DNA of 64,000 nt from Protonemura montana (taxonomy: Eukaryota > Arthropoda > Insecta > Plecoptera > Nemouridae). Position numbers and translations under genes: made by a program. Shown here in pieces: positions 1 to 13,863 of the stretch. How positions within the stretch are numbered: the stretch's first letter is position 1; each line of letters begins with the position of its first letter. The notes under the pieces were generated by a model that worked only from the letters and a program-made list of their open reading frames with translations, had not been told where the DNA came from and searched no databases. Where the stretch lies: NCBI GenBank assembly GCA_947568835.1, contig OX387605.1, positions 24,369,775 to 24,433,774 of the forward strand, given 5' to 3'.

Positions 1-3000
1 TGGCCGGCAGACAGTTCGTCACAAATCACAATACAAATCTATTGGCTCTTATGGTTTAACCTTGCAAGGAGGATTCTAGACCAGCCAGCTTTACTGGTAG
101 TTCTTATCCTGAAAGTAGTATAGTTGTTGCTAAGTCACACTGTTCTTGTGCGCTCACACACCGCCACCTTGAATTTGCGTCGGCTTGTGTGCCCGAGTGG
201 ACGTAACCCGAACGCCCAGCAAAATAGCTGTCAATCACACGAGGATTCTGCGTGGCGTGTGCGTGTTGCCATGCGTGTTGTCGTGCGTGGACCTGGCCAG
301 GGGCGTCGAGTCCGCGATCGAAGGCCCACTAACATCTGTAAAAGTACAACGTCGGGAAGTGATTCCTTTGCCCTCTGCCGTATATCGGAATCATCTTCAA
401 GACTCGAGAAGAAACAAATCACTCTTCAAGCCGATGCAACGCTAACGGGGCAACGTGTCTTTGCACTTCATCGTCATTAAGAGGATGGCAATTACACTTC
501 CGGTTCCGACTCCCCCGCGCTTGTCGTTACACCGTTGCAAAAAGCACCGCGGACAACAAGAAGTATCATTCTCCCCTCGCCGCGCTCGCTCATTTGCTTT
601 TTGCCGCTACGAATGCGATGCCGCCTGTGTGACTCCCAACGTGGACTCCGAATTGTTTTCGAACGCGACTCGAGGAAGTCACGCGCAGAAGGCCACCGTC
701 GGTGACGGGCCTTCGACACGGCCGACTTGACATTTGCAGACTTGCGACGACGCTCGGCGTATGCCGCGGACCGCAGGACGTGCGTAAGACACCGAGATAA
801 GATAAGTGCGTGTACACCGGCGTGCAGATAACGCCGGAGTCTCGAGTTCGAATGCCCGTTTATCGACGTCGGTGGTTTCCACTAGACGGACTTCCCGGTG
901 CCTTTCCGGGAACGCGATATGCAGATTTGTTTGGCGAATTCTCGCGGTTGTCGGTCTTAGCCGTTTCTTTGTGGGAGGTGTAACACTGTTCCGTCATCGC
1001 TAGGGGGTTGGGTCGACGGATGCTTGGGCGACTGACCAGCCCCTGATAGGGCAGTTAAATAAGAGCCTGTCACTTTAAATGAGGTACAGATTTTCAGCGT
1101 GGTTTCTTGCTCCAAACGAAAACCATGTGATTTCTTGCCAATAACTGCCAGAGCGTACGCTTCTATGCCTATTTACTCCCACTTAAAAGTGAAAACTCTG
1201 TATTGAAAACAAGTGTAAAATCGCCCGTACGTGGACCCACTCAGCCTCGACCCCATACGGACCATAACTGCGAATGCATGTGCATTGCCGATGCTTTTAC
1301 ACCAGTGCCGTGCGGCCATTGGGAACCTTAGTTAGAGAGATAAGCCAGATTTTGGGGTAGAGGAATCGAAGGGGTTATCTGTGCTAATCTTACGAAAAGA
1401 TCTTATATTAGAATACATGTATTTGCTACTTAATTGAATGAGAATTCTGGAACTGTCATGTCATTCCCTAATAGACAAGCAATACTCGCTGTTTGAAGTC
1501 AAATACGCGCCACCTAGCACCGGCGATCTGCACCTTGTCTGACTCAAAATTCAACTCAAAATTCCGCGACCCTGATTCTCTAATCTCTTGGCCAGAGATA
1601 AGGACCCGCGCACCGTCGCGGTAATTCATCGTCCGGGTTTCCCGGCAGCAGCACGGAACGTGCGTGAGACTGAAAAGTGCGTGTGCGTTCAAAGTGCTGC
1701 TGAGCTGAAGGTATATGGACACATGCCGGCGAGGGGTGAGGCTGCAACACCCAGCCTCCTGATTATCGCACGTGCCTCCACGTGACACGTGCGACTTCTT
1801 CCCGAGTCGAGCGCGTGCCACACCGGCTCTGTACACACAAACATACCACCCTTATCACGTGCTGCAAGCATCTTGTCGTGGGTGCGAATTACTGCCACTC
1901 GGCATACGTGATCGCTTCATAGCGCCATTCGTTAGCTGTTTTCTTTGCTGGTTTTTACCACATCAGTACTACTTGCTACATTCTGCCAAGATTCAAGCCA
2001 TCGACTCGGGGCGACTTTAGCCATCATACTTACCCATACTGTCGTGCGTAGGGTCACAGTATAGACAGAAATTGCTCAGCTGCATACGTTTTTTTGACTT
2101 GTTTATTCGATTTTTGCTCATTAAACTGATGTAATACTGCAAAGCATTCCCTTTGAGGGAGAACTTGAAATAGTCAGTTGTTTAGATGGTCCACTTGTAA
2201 GTAGAGACCGAAACAACGGAGCGATACGCAATTTCTCACGACGCCCCCTCCCCTACCCCCACCCAAGCGCGACACCGCCAATTGTTTGCCACCTCTCGTG
2301 ACAATCGAAGACGATTGCTGTGGCTACGCCGACGCCGTGATGTTGTTTTGCGTGGACGACGACGCCGGACGGCGCACGGCACGCCATGCCTGCCAGGGGC
2401 GAACTACCTCTTCCTGTGCCGACGCCGACGCCGAGGACAGAAATAGTTTCTCCCCCGATGGCGATAAGGCGCGACGTTGGCATGTGCTGCTCGTGTGGGG
2501 CGATGCATCGCCTTGCACGACACATACTGCACTGAAGCGATGCACCCGACTGTACACACAAACGCTTCTAGACTCTGGCAAATTAGGACCAAGACATATG
2601 CACAATCGGTTTTTGGGTTATTTTCGACTGGAATTGCGCTATCGTTTACTGCGATTGTTTAGGAGGCCATAATCTGTTCGTCAGTGACAATTTGAATTGA
2701 GTTGTCGAATCCGGACATCACAAATAATAATTATAAAACAGAACTCTTTCTGGTGACTTTGACATGTTTGCAAACCCTATTGTCTGTACTCAGTACCTGT
2801 ATCTAGTACCTGTGTTAGTTACCTGTAACTAAGTACAAGGACAGTTGAGCCGTTCCCAGCGCCTACCCACTAGTCTCTCCCTGGTTCCGAGAAGACATTA
2901 ATTGCACTGATTGGCTGCAAGGCACAATCATACTAGAAATACTCCATGCTATCGATCAAGATCCTTTACACACAGAACCTTTTGTTCAGAGCCAAGAAAA

Positions 3001-4738
3001 TCTTCACATGCACTGATCAGTAACGCTCTTCCGTTGCCCAAATCAGAGTAAGCGTTCTTGCAGCAGTCCCAGGAATTCGAACTTGACGCGACTGTCAAAC
3101 TTCTGTGCTAACGGACAGTTAAAACGTACGCTTCGCTGTCCCCACACTTTGAACGGCGCTTCTTTATTTGCACCTCTCTCGGCGCCCCTCCCAATGCAAC
3201 CCGTGGCGACCAGGTCAAGGGTGATGCAAGGCGATTGCCCACCTCTGCACCTTCCACCTCGCAGCTTCGTGCCCGCCATCATGCAAACCCCGCCGTACCG
3301 CACCGCGATGACGTATGCGGTGACAGCATGCGTGCCGCGGTGACGTCGTCCACCGCTAAGCTATCGTGCTGCCCAATAATGCATTTCAAATGCCGGCTAG
3401 CACTCGCACTCGCATGGACAATGTCTTTGCCCGTGTGTGTACCCCAGATGTAAGCCTTGCCAGTGAGCGACTGCGTCAAGGTTGCTGTCACGGCTTGCCG
3501 TTCGATGTTTCATGCAAATCCGGGCTTATTTACGGCACGTCGTGGAAGTAATTAGGCGGGGTATGCAGTTAGGGCAAGTGTATTCATGAATTTACTTCGC
3601 GACTAGCTTATCGTGATGTCATACTCAGATTTTTCGGGACACTTTTGTTTTTCGGAACGCACTGTTCGCGGCACGCTTGAAAGTTGCAAAGTTGCAAAAT
3701 GCTAATCTGTGCGTGACTTACGCGCTCCGGTATTTATAACGTCGCCCGATGCTAATATAGGATGGACTGCCATTGCTTGACCGAGTGTGGAGATAGGTCA
3801 CTGACTCGTACCAGTCATGACCATCACAACAAAACACACTATCTCGGGCGGCACAATAACAACTAGCGAATTCGCGACACGTTGAGCTGGCCCGGCTATC
3901 TCCTCGGTCCTATAGCATGGTCACCGCTAACGAAAACGATAACGCTTCGACACTGGTCAATAGTGCATACATAATGTCGTTGTTGTTACCGTCAAGAATC
4001 GGCTTCTCGCATGCTTTTCCTAAACGAATCGCATTCCATCTCCGCACCGAACCACGAACTATCAATCACCGGCCTTCAAGGAGCTCTGATCGCTTATCAC
4101 CCGCCCCCCCCCCCCCCCCCCCCTCCCCCTCTCTCCCACCGAGCGCAATCAGCTATCTTATCAATCGGCCGTTTCAGGCCTTGCCAGAGGCAACGGCGAT
4201 GACAGTTGCTTCATGCCGGACCTGGGATTCGCGCGACACGAGCTGGTTCTGCACAAACTTCCTTGTTCGCTCTCTCGGGTGTCGTCGTTTTGGTCCGCCA
4301 GATTGTCGCAGAATCGCACCCAGCGGTGGTTTGTGCTCGCTTGCAGCCGATTGCAGGTACATTGCCGCGGGCACGCATCGAGTAAACGAGTTTGAAAAGA
4401 GATCGCCGCGTGTTGACAGCGATTGTTAAGCGATTGATCGAGAGGTAATCGTATGCTCGCACTTGCACGGTAGTCGGCTCGGTATCCCAGCTCAAATTAC
4501 TGCCCGGAATGAACGCTTCGATTATTTAAGAGGTGTGATCCAAGGTGGTAAAGGCATCAGAAAGCTAGCATGGTGGGGGTTGCAGTCCAGTTCGGAGGTC
4601 ATTTTTAAAGCGAGTGAAAACAACACAGACATCTTCTTGTACACGTTTGCCCATTATGAGCAATCAAAAAGTTGTCGAGTACCATTACCTTTCCGCTATG
4701 TCATACCTACGACCGCTCTCGCATTGTTTCGGACGTAG
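1..4738. other. Upstream region without a supported gene
   Basis: No coding region can be supported here. Open frames are short, overlap on both strands and resemble no family I know. The region mixes GC-rich patches carrying GACGCC/GGCGTC hexamers (around 2325-2440, for example) with AT-rich stretches. A run of 20 C lies at 4104-4123. Distal mef2 promoter elements or 5' noncoding exons could lie here, but none can be picked out by eye. Confidence 0.6.
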
Positions 4739-5170
4739 AACGCGCGATGCGAGTGCCAGACGTGTCGCCCACTATCGGCATCCCATCATCTCGACGTCTC
4801 AGAGTGCATTTCCTCGCCGTGCAGAAACCCATCTCCGGGGTTTTACGCGGCGCTAGAAAAGCCCGCGGGGATGCGCAAGTTGCCGGATATCGGAATGTCC
4901 AGCGTGCCGGTGTCGATCACGTGTCCACCGGGGCGGACAGTGATGCGGCAAAACATGTCGCTAGCGCATGAAGTAAGTACGCAAACTAACGGATGAATAT
5001 TTTGCAGATTCGACGCCCTGCCATGAGGATGCCTCAGCGATCGCCCGCGACACCTCGCTCTCAGTCGGTAAGTGGAATCATGGGTGTCGTCTAAACACTT
5101 CCCTTGAAGCTACCGTCTCTAGGAGTGCGATCTTGTCGATCTTGTACAAATGACTTCCCTCAATGAGTAG
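4739..5170 (+). CDS. Candidate 3' end of an unrecognised gene with two mini-introns
   Basis: Three open segments join in phase 0 across good splice signals: 4739-4972 (78 codons), 5008-5067 (20 codons) and 5123-5170 (15 codons plus TAG). The first putative intron, 4973-5007, is only 35 nt but has GTAAGT, a CTAAC branch-like site and TTTTGCAG. The second, 5068-5122, is 55 nt with GTAAGT and TCTCTAG. The first segment is GC-rich at third positions and includes GFYAALEKPAGMRKLPDIG; the second is Arg/Pro/Ser-rich; the third ends LVQMTSLNE. I do not recognise the protein. No start codon is assigned: the upstream boundary is a guessed acceptor whose AG is part of a TAG at 4736-4738, and the same frame is open before it back to about 4463. 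A 35-nt intron would be exceptionally short for an animal with kilobase mef2 introns, so chance remains a serious alternative. Confidence 0.3.
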
Positions 5171-6542
5171 TGGTCTGTTTCATTCTCTGCGTAAGGCGTC
5201 TTTTCTCGTGCAATGAGCTCTTTTCAGCTCCTGTGGTCTTTGTTGTTGTCTGTAGTCATCTACAGCGCACGTTTTCTCCATGCAATTCTGTCCTGTCGGG
5301 GCTAGGTGGTGTTACGCTCTGTCAGGCACCAGGGTGATGATAAGGATGAAGATTTTTTAGAATCGGAATTGGCTACCTCCTCAGTCCCTGAGGTATCCCT
5401 TGCAAACCTTTACAAACGGTTGTTTCGGAAACCGTTCCTTGGAAGGTGGCAACCTAATGCTGAAACGTGGATTGTAACGATTCCCTGCCTCATTTTTGGG
5501 AGTTCTCGGTACCGACGCCTTCCGATCGGCGTCCCCCGCCAACCTTCCTCCGCCCAGGTGGCCGTCGTCCCATCACACGATGCCTCGTATCTCCCGGATA
5601 AGATCCCTATCGGCCCTCGCGCCGTGCGTTTTGTGATCACCTGCGAATCAGGCCCGAATATCGGGGACCAATCGTCAGCGCGTACCGCGTGCACTACGCT
5701 GACGGCTGATCTCACTCGAGTAATTAATTTTTGATCACCAATTATCGGCCGGGTCGCCAGCGTGTCGTTTAGATATGTGTTAACGACGCTGTCAATCTCA
5801 ACCCATCTCCGCCGGCGTCGTCCCCCTAATCACCTTGCGTACACACGGTCGACGTTTCACCTCGGCGGCCAACACCGCGCAAAGACAACAGCGGCGACGA
5901 TTTCTAATTACCTCCACCAGGCGGGTGCACGTCGACGACACGGCCGCCGCATGTTTTGGAGACGAATAATAATATTGTAACGATTCCCGAAATAGCTGGG
6001 CGTACGCTAGCGAACATTCGATGGTGCGGCGCGCTCCGGTAGCGCCGTTGATGCCGAGGGCAGGGAAACTTTGGGCCGCGGGGGTCAACCACCCTTTGCT
6101 TGGCGACGCCGCGTTGCCCGCACCGAGCGTCGATTTGCTAGCGTCGCCCCCCCGCCCCCGCCCCCGCCATACTCCTATCGGCGCCGAATATTTCAACACC
6201 GCTATCTTATCGGCCGGCTGCTGTGCATGATCGTATCAAGATCGTTGCAAGCCTAGATAAGCCCGCCGGAGATTTTTACAATGCAGCCCGTGGCGCAATT
6301 CGGTTACGCAAACGTGCTGCGGGTGTTTTGCGAATTAAGGGGTGGTGGGGGGAAGGGGGGTCTCTGGCGACCGCAATGAGTAGATCTGCCGCCACGGATG
6401 TCATCTGGATCTCAGTAGACGCAAGCTGACGCACTCGTCGTTGCGTAACGCCTTGGACGCAGATTTGCAACGAATGCTGTACGCACAGCCGTGCGTATGG
6501 TACAGACCGCACGACGCAACCTCTTTTGCCGTCGTCTTCGAT
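5171..6542. other. Intergenic, no supported gene
   Basis: A frame of about 140 codons runs from 5306 to 5734 and starts with an acidic stretch (GDDKDEDFLESE), with a possible acceptor at 5325 (CTCTGTCAG). Its remainder looks compositional and matches no family I know. Nothing else is supported in this stretch. Confidence 0.4.
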
Positions 6543-6985
6543 CGAACGGTTTGGCGTGTTGGAAACACCGGTCCTCGTGAGATCACCGAAGTTGAACCAC
6601 AAGCGCTGAGTCAGGTATTGGATGGGTGACCGTCATTCACATGGCCAGTTCTGTTCGGGAGAGAGATTGGGAAGGGTTGAAAAATAGTACAAATTTATTC
6701 GCCTTGCTTATCAACCTCTCGACAGCATGGATTTGTGGAAGAATCCTGCTGTTCGAGTTGTACAGTCTTTCGAAAGGGACGTTAAGCCGGTGGTCCCCTT
6801 GGTGCTCTTCGACAGGAGTAGGCTACGTGCCGGCACCGGGTTTCCCCTCCGCCCTTTTAGTCTAAGTTAGGTTCATCATCATCCTCATCATCATCCTCAT
6901 CATCATCCACTGACGCCATTAGACCAGTGCCGCATGGCCAGATGTCAAAACAGTGCGTCGTCAAACACCACAAATCGAGATCTTC
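6543..6985 (+). mobile_element. 5S rRNA-derived SINE, near full length
   Basis: The head resembles the 3' two-thirds of eukaryotic 5S rRNA: ACACCGGTCCTCGTGAGATC, then the A-box-like region, then GGATGGGTGACC (the C box). The body follows with landmarks shared by all long copies in this window: GTTCGGGAGAGAG, TATCAACCTCTCGACAGC, GTTAAGCCGG and GTGCCGGCACCG. A CATC-type microsatellite occupies about 6873-6907, and the copy closes with the GTGCGTCGTCAAACACC tail. This is the architecture of 5S-derived (SINE3-type) SINEs, which are transcribed by RNA polymerase III and mobilised by a partner LINE. The A-box part is altered here (GTTGAACCAC), so this copy may not be transcribed. Confidence 0.85.
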
Positions 6986-7160
6986 GTCTGTTGCCGGCGT
7001 CTCTGCCTAACACATGGCTGGCCTGGAAGTCATCTCACCTGTTCCTTGCGTCACTTCCCCCGGGGTCCGCCCCCGCGCCCGCGTCCCCGGGGGTGGGTCT
7101 GTGCCCCCCGCCCGCCGTCCCCCGTGTCAGCTAGAAACTACCCCGAGCATGGCTGGCTAC

Positions 7161-7178
7161 GACGACGACGACGACGAT
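7161..7178. repeat. (GAC)n microsatellite
   Basis: Six uninterrupted GAC triplets followed by degenerate ones, a simple sequence repeat in GC-rich DNA. Confidence 0.9.
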
Positions 7179-10100
7179 GACGGTAGAGGCGGTGACGGCG
7201 GGGGCTGCCATCGAGTTGGTCGACGCAGAGCAGTCAGTCGGTTGGTTGAGGTGCGCGAGTCGACACGCAGCAGCTGTCTCTGTGAATCAACGTCGCCGTC
7301 GTCCTAGTCGTCCCGTGCCGCGTGGGTGTCAGCTGTCCTCTGAGAACGAGCAGGCAACACTTCGAAGGGATCAGCGTTTGGTGGCGATCTGGCCGGTAAA
7401 TAATCATGTTAATCTCTGCTTTGATATCGAAGCTTTAGTTGGCTAAACGTTTTTAAATCATGTTTTTAGAGGGGGTAGAAAGTCTGTCTAGTTCTAAGGT
7501 CTGATCTCGATGTCTGGCATCTGAACCGAGGTATGAACCAGTGTAAACCTGGTGGCTTGGCAATATATCAACAAAAAAGTCGTAATTTTTGTTTGTTATT
7601 TGGGGATATTTTTTGGGTAATTTGACAAGTCCTTGTTTCTGATTGTTGTTTTTTTTTGGTCGCTACCTGTCAGTCTTGCCTCTGGTGTTACTTAATTCCA
7701 TTGTTTTTCATTAATTTGGTTAAAAAATGTGAGTACTTTACCGCGAGGTTAGCACGACATATTTTCCAATCGAAAATAATTTGCCGAGCAATTTCGATCA
7801 CATGGCTTACTGGGCTTATGCTGGTGCATCGCCCACGATTCAGACAGATCTTACAGACAGATCGGGTTGGTGGCCACTGAATTCTGTCCGATTGTGTCTG
7901 GCGTGTCATCGGTCATCAATCGAACGCATCGGCGACTACCTATAGCCAGGTTATTAATTATTGGCCGGCGCCTACGAGCACGAATCGTGAATTTTAAATG
8001 GCCCCAACCCTTGAACGTAAATCGGACAAGGACTCTACGGTACTGATAGCCGCTACCTTGCGAGGCCCGGGATGAATTATCGATAGGGTCTCTGAAGGGA
8101 TGCACGGCAATTAATCTAGCCTGCGTCCGAGTCGTGCATGTCCCGGGCATGACTGCGTGACGTCACAGGACTAGAGGGCGACACGTGCGTCAGCTGCCCC
8201 CTCCTGGGTCGGGGCACGTGGGCCAGGCAGCATCTCGGGGGGACGCACGTGAGCCCACAAGTGAGCATGTGCACTCTCTAGCGTTTGCCAGGCAGCGTTG
8301 TGCGCCATCGGTCTAAACTTCCTGTACTGCGCCGCGTTCGCCTTTCCCATAGTTACATTTTGTTTTCTTTGGGAACGCTACTTGTTTGGCTGTAAGTCGG
8401 CGATAGAATTCATGTGAGCTCCTGTTCCTAGTAATCACTCGACTAGGCGCAGTAATCTGGTGTGAAACAAGTCGCAACATTGAAAGCTCTCATGCCGCCG
8501 TAGCCCTAGTTGCGGCCAAAATGAACGATTACCGGTAATTCGAAAAACCTGAGCGGCTCACTAGCTTTTCCGTCGTCATTTGCCTGAAGACAGCCAGCAT
8601 TTTTCCCACCTTCCACTCGGGCTAACATCCAAATAAATTACCGTGATATTCCCCAGCTCTCAGGTTGACAGCACTCGTTGATTGTCATTTCGCGAAATTC
8701 CAAGATGTTCTTGTCTAGATTTACCTAGCGATCAATTAGCGTTGACATCTGCAAGCAAAACCCCTCCACCTCACCCCATGGACGTGTGCCTGCTTGCTCG
8801 AGGAATTCGCGTTACTGCGTGTTCTTCGAAAAGAGACTTTCATTTTCCTTTTCATCCCCCCTGGATGAGCTGGTCGCTCGCTCTCGGAGATAAGGTCTCT
8901 GAGAAGCCACGAGGCAAGTCAATTAGCAACGAAACAATGCGATTTCATCGTGTCATGATAAATGAGCGAGTGAGGTACATTATTACTTAGTTACCTACAT
9001 TCGTATCTGCCATTCACCTCAAACCAAAGCGGGATCAGATTTGGCACTAAAATATCGTTTTGAAAGCCTGATTGTCCAATATCTGTCAGCGTTACCGACC
9101 GCTTCTGCAGTAACAAATTTTTCAGAATGCAGTTATTACTGTCGCTGCTGTTACGACGGGACGTAAACATACAAGATTGAAACGAGGCCAAGTTTTAGGG
9201 TAGATTCACAGTATGGGTATGTCTTTAAGACTATCAATTATCCATCAAGCCACTAACGCGATAATGATTCAAGCATTCGACCGATCTCGGCTCAGGTAGA
9301 CAAAACCATGTTCGTGACTAAGTCCGTGATACTTGAGAAACAAATCAACCCTTCTCTGTACCGTGACAAAATACGTCTAGGTTCCTTGCATAATCCTTGC
9401 GCTTGAAGACTTCGAGCTTGGGTTGTTCCGTCACCACATGAGTCCAAACTTTCCGGCCCTTGACTTGGCTGCAGGTAGCCAATCTTCGAGGGGCACGGCC
9501 AGGGGATGTCATCAAGCTGCAATCAACGCGTCACGTGGCCTTGCGCTCGAGCTGGCCAATTAGCAGGCGGGCAATTAGCGCTGTCTACCCCCCCGGCTGG
9601 ATGGCGTACTTCGGGCAGGATACGTGCCCCCCTCCCCTGACCAGAATCCCATGGGGGTTGCTAGTCTCGAAAAGCGCTTGCGTGGCAGGCGAATGGCAAG
9701 CAAACGTTTTACTCGGATGGGATTTCTGCGTTGATATGTGACGGAAGCCTTCGAATATTGTTTTAATTGGTAATTAAAATAAAAAATACAAAATAGGACT
9801 AGGGGGTTGTAGTAGTCTTCCGTTAGGTACACTATGTAACCAGGCATCTGGGTAAGCACCCGCCGGCAAGGGAACCCAATATCAATACAGTTGAACATGA
9901 CCTATTATTTCGTGATGGAAAAAACCTGTGGACAGAAACCGATTTCTCGAAATTTCGCGATGCAAGGTCAACTTTTGTGACAGCCCGTCAGAATAAACAC
10001 GGCGTCCGTGCAAAGAATAATCACTCTCCCGGAATCCCCGTAACTTTCTCCTTGCTGTACGGTTCTGTTGTGACCGTCGGGAAAACCAAGGACCCATTCC

Positions 10101-11514
10101 AACCCTTTCGCCTTTTGTCGAAACTGAAAATGCTGCCCTCCGCCTTCGGCCATGACATGCATTCTCACGGCGCTCATGGGTCACGTGGCGACGCCGCGAC
10201 GCCCACCACGTGGCGGCGCTCGCGGCGTCGTCCTTGGAGCGTCGTGTGCGTCACCGTCACGCTCGGCATATTGATTGCCCTCTTGCTCGCTGCCCCTGCC
10301 TGCCTGTACAGGTGATCCGACGCCGGTGCCCGTTGCCTAGGCGACGTCGGCGTCGAGGGCAGTTTGCGCTCGGCAGGGCTCGTCTCGAGGCGACGCCAGC
10401 CATGCGTATGCCCCGCGCGTTGCGTGGCCATGCGTGCACGCGGCGTTGGCACATGGGTGGCTGGCTGCCCAGGTGTGAATTACGTGGTCTTTTTGGGGTT
10501 GCTTTGCGGTTAGTGACAATCGAGTTTGTCGGATTGTTTTTTCGTTCGATGGAAGTCAGTATCAGTGGCAAGGTCGTACTTTTTTGCGGGTGGGGGCTTT
10601 TGTGGCTGAAAGTCCAGCGATCTGTGTTCACTAGCTGGAAGTACCACATTTGATAACGACTTGCAAAATTAGGCCGCCATTAGAACTTCTGTGGACGGTC
10701 CACTTGCCGATTGTGAGTGCGAGAGCATGGTAAGAGTTCGTTGGCCAGCCTTAGCTACTTTTACCGCCCATTTCACGTGGAAGAACCCTCTAGCTTGGCG
10801 ATTTGGAGAACAACGGAATTTGTCGGGCACGGTTAACAAGTCTTTGACGACAGCCCATCAGTTGCATTTGATTGGGGTATCGTGTATAGCATGATGCGAT
10901 CAAGTATTGGGATTTTCATCACCGTTAAGAATGTAATATTCCGTTATCTGGATATTCGCTTGTCTCTGACAATCTCACGCTACACAATTGTGTGACCATG
11001 GGTTTCCGTTCATTTCTGAAGGTATCGCCGAAATTGCGACCCAAATGCAATTCAGTGTCCACCACAAGCACGTCATGCGCGCCTGTCAGCGGACCTTCCG
11101 ATCCCTATCGGCCACCCGCCCAACCGCGCCTCGGCCCGTGCGTTCGGTGCCGGTCCTATCACCTCGGGCGCAAGGCGTTGGTCGCACCCGTGCCGGAGGT
11201 CGCCGCTGATAGCGCACAACCTGTCCCCGCCGGGAATTGATCCGGTACCGGAGGGACCACGTGTTTGATGGCCGACGTGCATGCGACGATACGACGTGCG
11301 TCATCGAGGTGGAGGCGTTGTGAGAGCTACGTGCCCACGAAAGGGAATGTGTGTATGTTCGGGGGACGCGTTTTTTGGATGTAGAGTTTTTTGAGTTGCT
11401 ACCACCTCTGTGTACGAGGGTGCATTTAGGATTATGATGGTCATTTCAGAAGAGTACTTCAAGCAAGGTCGTGCATGTGCTACTATAGCTGAATCCATTA
11501 CTTCCTGGCCTGAG

Positions 11515-11590
11515 TCTGTGACCGTCTCGTGTCGGATGGCCACCCATCCAGTGTTCGAACCAGCGAAGTGCTGCTTAACTTTGACCGCCA
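11515..11590 (-). mobile_element. 5S-derived SINE fragment (head only)
   Basis: On the minus strand this reads GTTAAGCAGCAC, then about 30 nt later GGATGGGTGGCC. These correspond to the A-box side and C-box side of the 5S-like head seen in the longer copies. The body is not recognisable, so this is an old fragment. Confidence 0.5.
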
Positions 11591-13840
11591 TGTTGCATCG
11601 TTCTGCGGCGCGCCGAGGCTTTCCGAAGCGCGCACAGCGTTCGGCCCTCCGACAGATGCCAACAGGGGGGCGTTTCACACACAGAGTTAATTTCAGCGAG
11701 CTACCGCCAGTCGCCACCGACAGCGTCGCGGCGCTACGGGCGTCGGTTTATTTCAAAGCCCAGCGACGCGCGATGCTGTTTCCGTCCCGTGGCTCGCTTT
11801 TCCTGCGCTTGCTGAGGAGGTTCGCTTTCGTCGGCAGGTCAGAAATATACTCGAAAAGTCCTGAATAGAATCCAGTGCGAGTACTGAAATAAAGCCTGCA
11901 CCGAGATAGATAATTCCCGCGGGTTTCGCCGCCCGCCAGTAGCATGTCGACGTTGGCCGGCGAGGTTCGTCGTCAGCGTCCTCCGCGGGCGTTGCGTCGT
12001 CGCGTCACGGGGGTGCAATGGGTGTCCGCGGGAGAGGGTGCCGTTGGTGCGCGGCGGTCGCGCGGCTCGGCGACGTTTTGTCCGGCGTCGATAGCGTCAT
12101 CCGCCGAAACCGGTCATCCGCGTCCACCGGTCGTCCGCCCCACTGAGTTCGGGTAGAACCGACGCTCGGCGTCGCGACACCGCCGAGCGTCGGCCGGAAG
12201 TCGCTGGCTAATTGGCGATCGTTACCTTGAACGCACGTCGCGTGGAGCCATGACAACGGGCAGCGGATGTGATCCGAGGCTCGTTAACGCCCTCCCCTTC
12301 GTCTGGACATCCTGCCGACGTCGACGACCTGGATGTACGCATCGCTCGCCTCAAGTTTGTACCCGGCGCCTCCACCACGAACAAACAGCTGACGTCGTGC
12401 ATCCTGTCGCCCTCTCCAACGGCGTCCCGAACGAGTCATCGTACTCTGCCGTCGCGTCCTCTCGGCGCCTGCCCAAGAGCATGCGGCGCACGTGACCGCC
12501 GAGGTCGCCGTGAACGGCGTCCCTACAGTGAGTGGAGTGTGCCGGCGATCTCGAGTGCCTCCCGGGGCGTTATCTCAGGCCAGACGCCCCCGGATGCTTC
12601 AGTGCGATGCGTCGGCTCGCATCTGTGTTTGCCTCGCCGAGGTTACCGGAGTGCACACCCCCGGGGGGAGCGACGGAGTGCGCTGCAGGAGCGACGTTTA
12701 CAAGTGGCGCACTCTGCATGCGCTTATCGACGGCGTGCTTATCACAGGTCGAGTGCTCTCACCGGGCACACGGCGCCGAGTCCATCACGGCGCGGCTGCC
12801 AATATTGACCCCCGGCGAGTGCACACGGGATATCTGCCAGCACCATGAGGTCGTCGTGAGAACTGTGCACCTCCTCGGCTTGTTTCGTGGCAACGCCGTG
12901 GATCACCTCCCTTCGCCGCGATCCCGAGGGGCTGGCAACGTGGCGGCACAATCCGTAGTCCCTCTAACCCGTTGCAGCCTAAGGAAGCGCACCGGGAGAA
13001 AAAAAAAGTGTCGCAGCTCAAGATGTTAGGACGGCGAGGTTCGGGCGGCGAGGGACGGGGGGATGGATATCTGGCTCGCATCGTATTTGTGTGTCGTCGT
13101 TTCTTCGTCACTGGCAGCCGCTCACCGGAAGCTGCCGACCACGATGCTATCTCGGCTCACCTCGCAAGCTGAGCACCGAGCTGCTGCCGGGTCTTATCAC
13201 CGTCGATTTGCATATCGCCGCCATCGTCTTCCTCCTTGAACCTCGTTCGCTGCGCGTGGCGGTCGACTCATTGTTTACGGGTACGCCGTAATGGTGTGTT
13301 CTTCCTCAGGGTTGACCTTTTCGGGCATCGCGATAACGGGTGTGGTGGGTTTTTTGTTCAGGGGAAGGAGGGTCGTCACCGATAGGCGTATCAAGCGCTC
13401 GGAGCGTGAACCGCATGTGCGGCAAACTTGCAAACTAACTCGATCTGAAAGGGAAAGCGTACGAAACCATAGCGTCTTTAACTTCGGCGTCGCCAGCAAA
13501 GGACGATCAAACGAACCAGGAACGGCCAGTTCGTTAAACTCTTTTCCTTCCAGACGCACTTTGTGAAGGCGATAAGTTTCCCGACCATGTGCAAAGGGGT
13601 TCGACAGTGGCCAGCCAGAGTTGCTGTAAGAGGGGCCAGGGGCTAGGGGAATGCAAAAAGCTTTCGTAACTCTCATCGCATCTGTTCCCGACCGGCTCTG
13701 ACGTCACCCCATGACCACGTGCCGACGCCGCGCTCGGCGACCGGTTAGCACGTTGTGCATCGACGCTCGGCGTCGGCGTCGCCGGCTGCCAGATCTGGCG
13801 TTACGACACTCGCATGTGTGCGTCGACAGACCCACGGATC

Positions 13841-13863
13841 GGGGGGGGGGGGGGGGGGGGGGG
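13841..13863 (+). repeat. Run of 23 G
   Basis: An uninterrupted poly-G tract, one of several long G or C runs in the window. It can form quadruplexes and is a likely sequencing and assembly trouble spot. Its exact length should be treated as uncertain. Confidence 0.9.

Noticed and set aside
5306-5734. Frame of about 140 codons with an acidic start
   Set aside because: The first 30 residues look protein-like and an acceptor is near, but no donor or partner exon is convincing and no family is recognised.
6543-6640. Reading the 5S-like sequences as true 5S rRNA genes
   Set aside because: All continue into the same non-5S body or are truncated, differ from one another, and lack the 5S 5' third.
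12269-13029. Overlapping plus-strand frames of 165-179 codons, one of them Cys-rich
   Set aside because: Cysteine spacing fits no known module, the frames compete with one another and the DNA is GC-rich, so openness is expected by chance.
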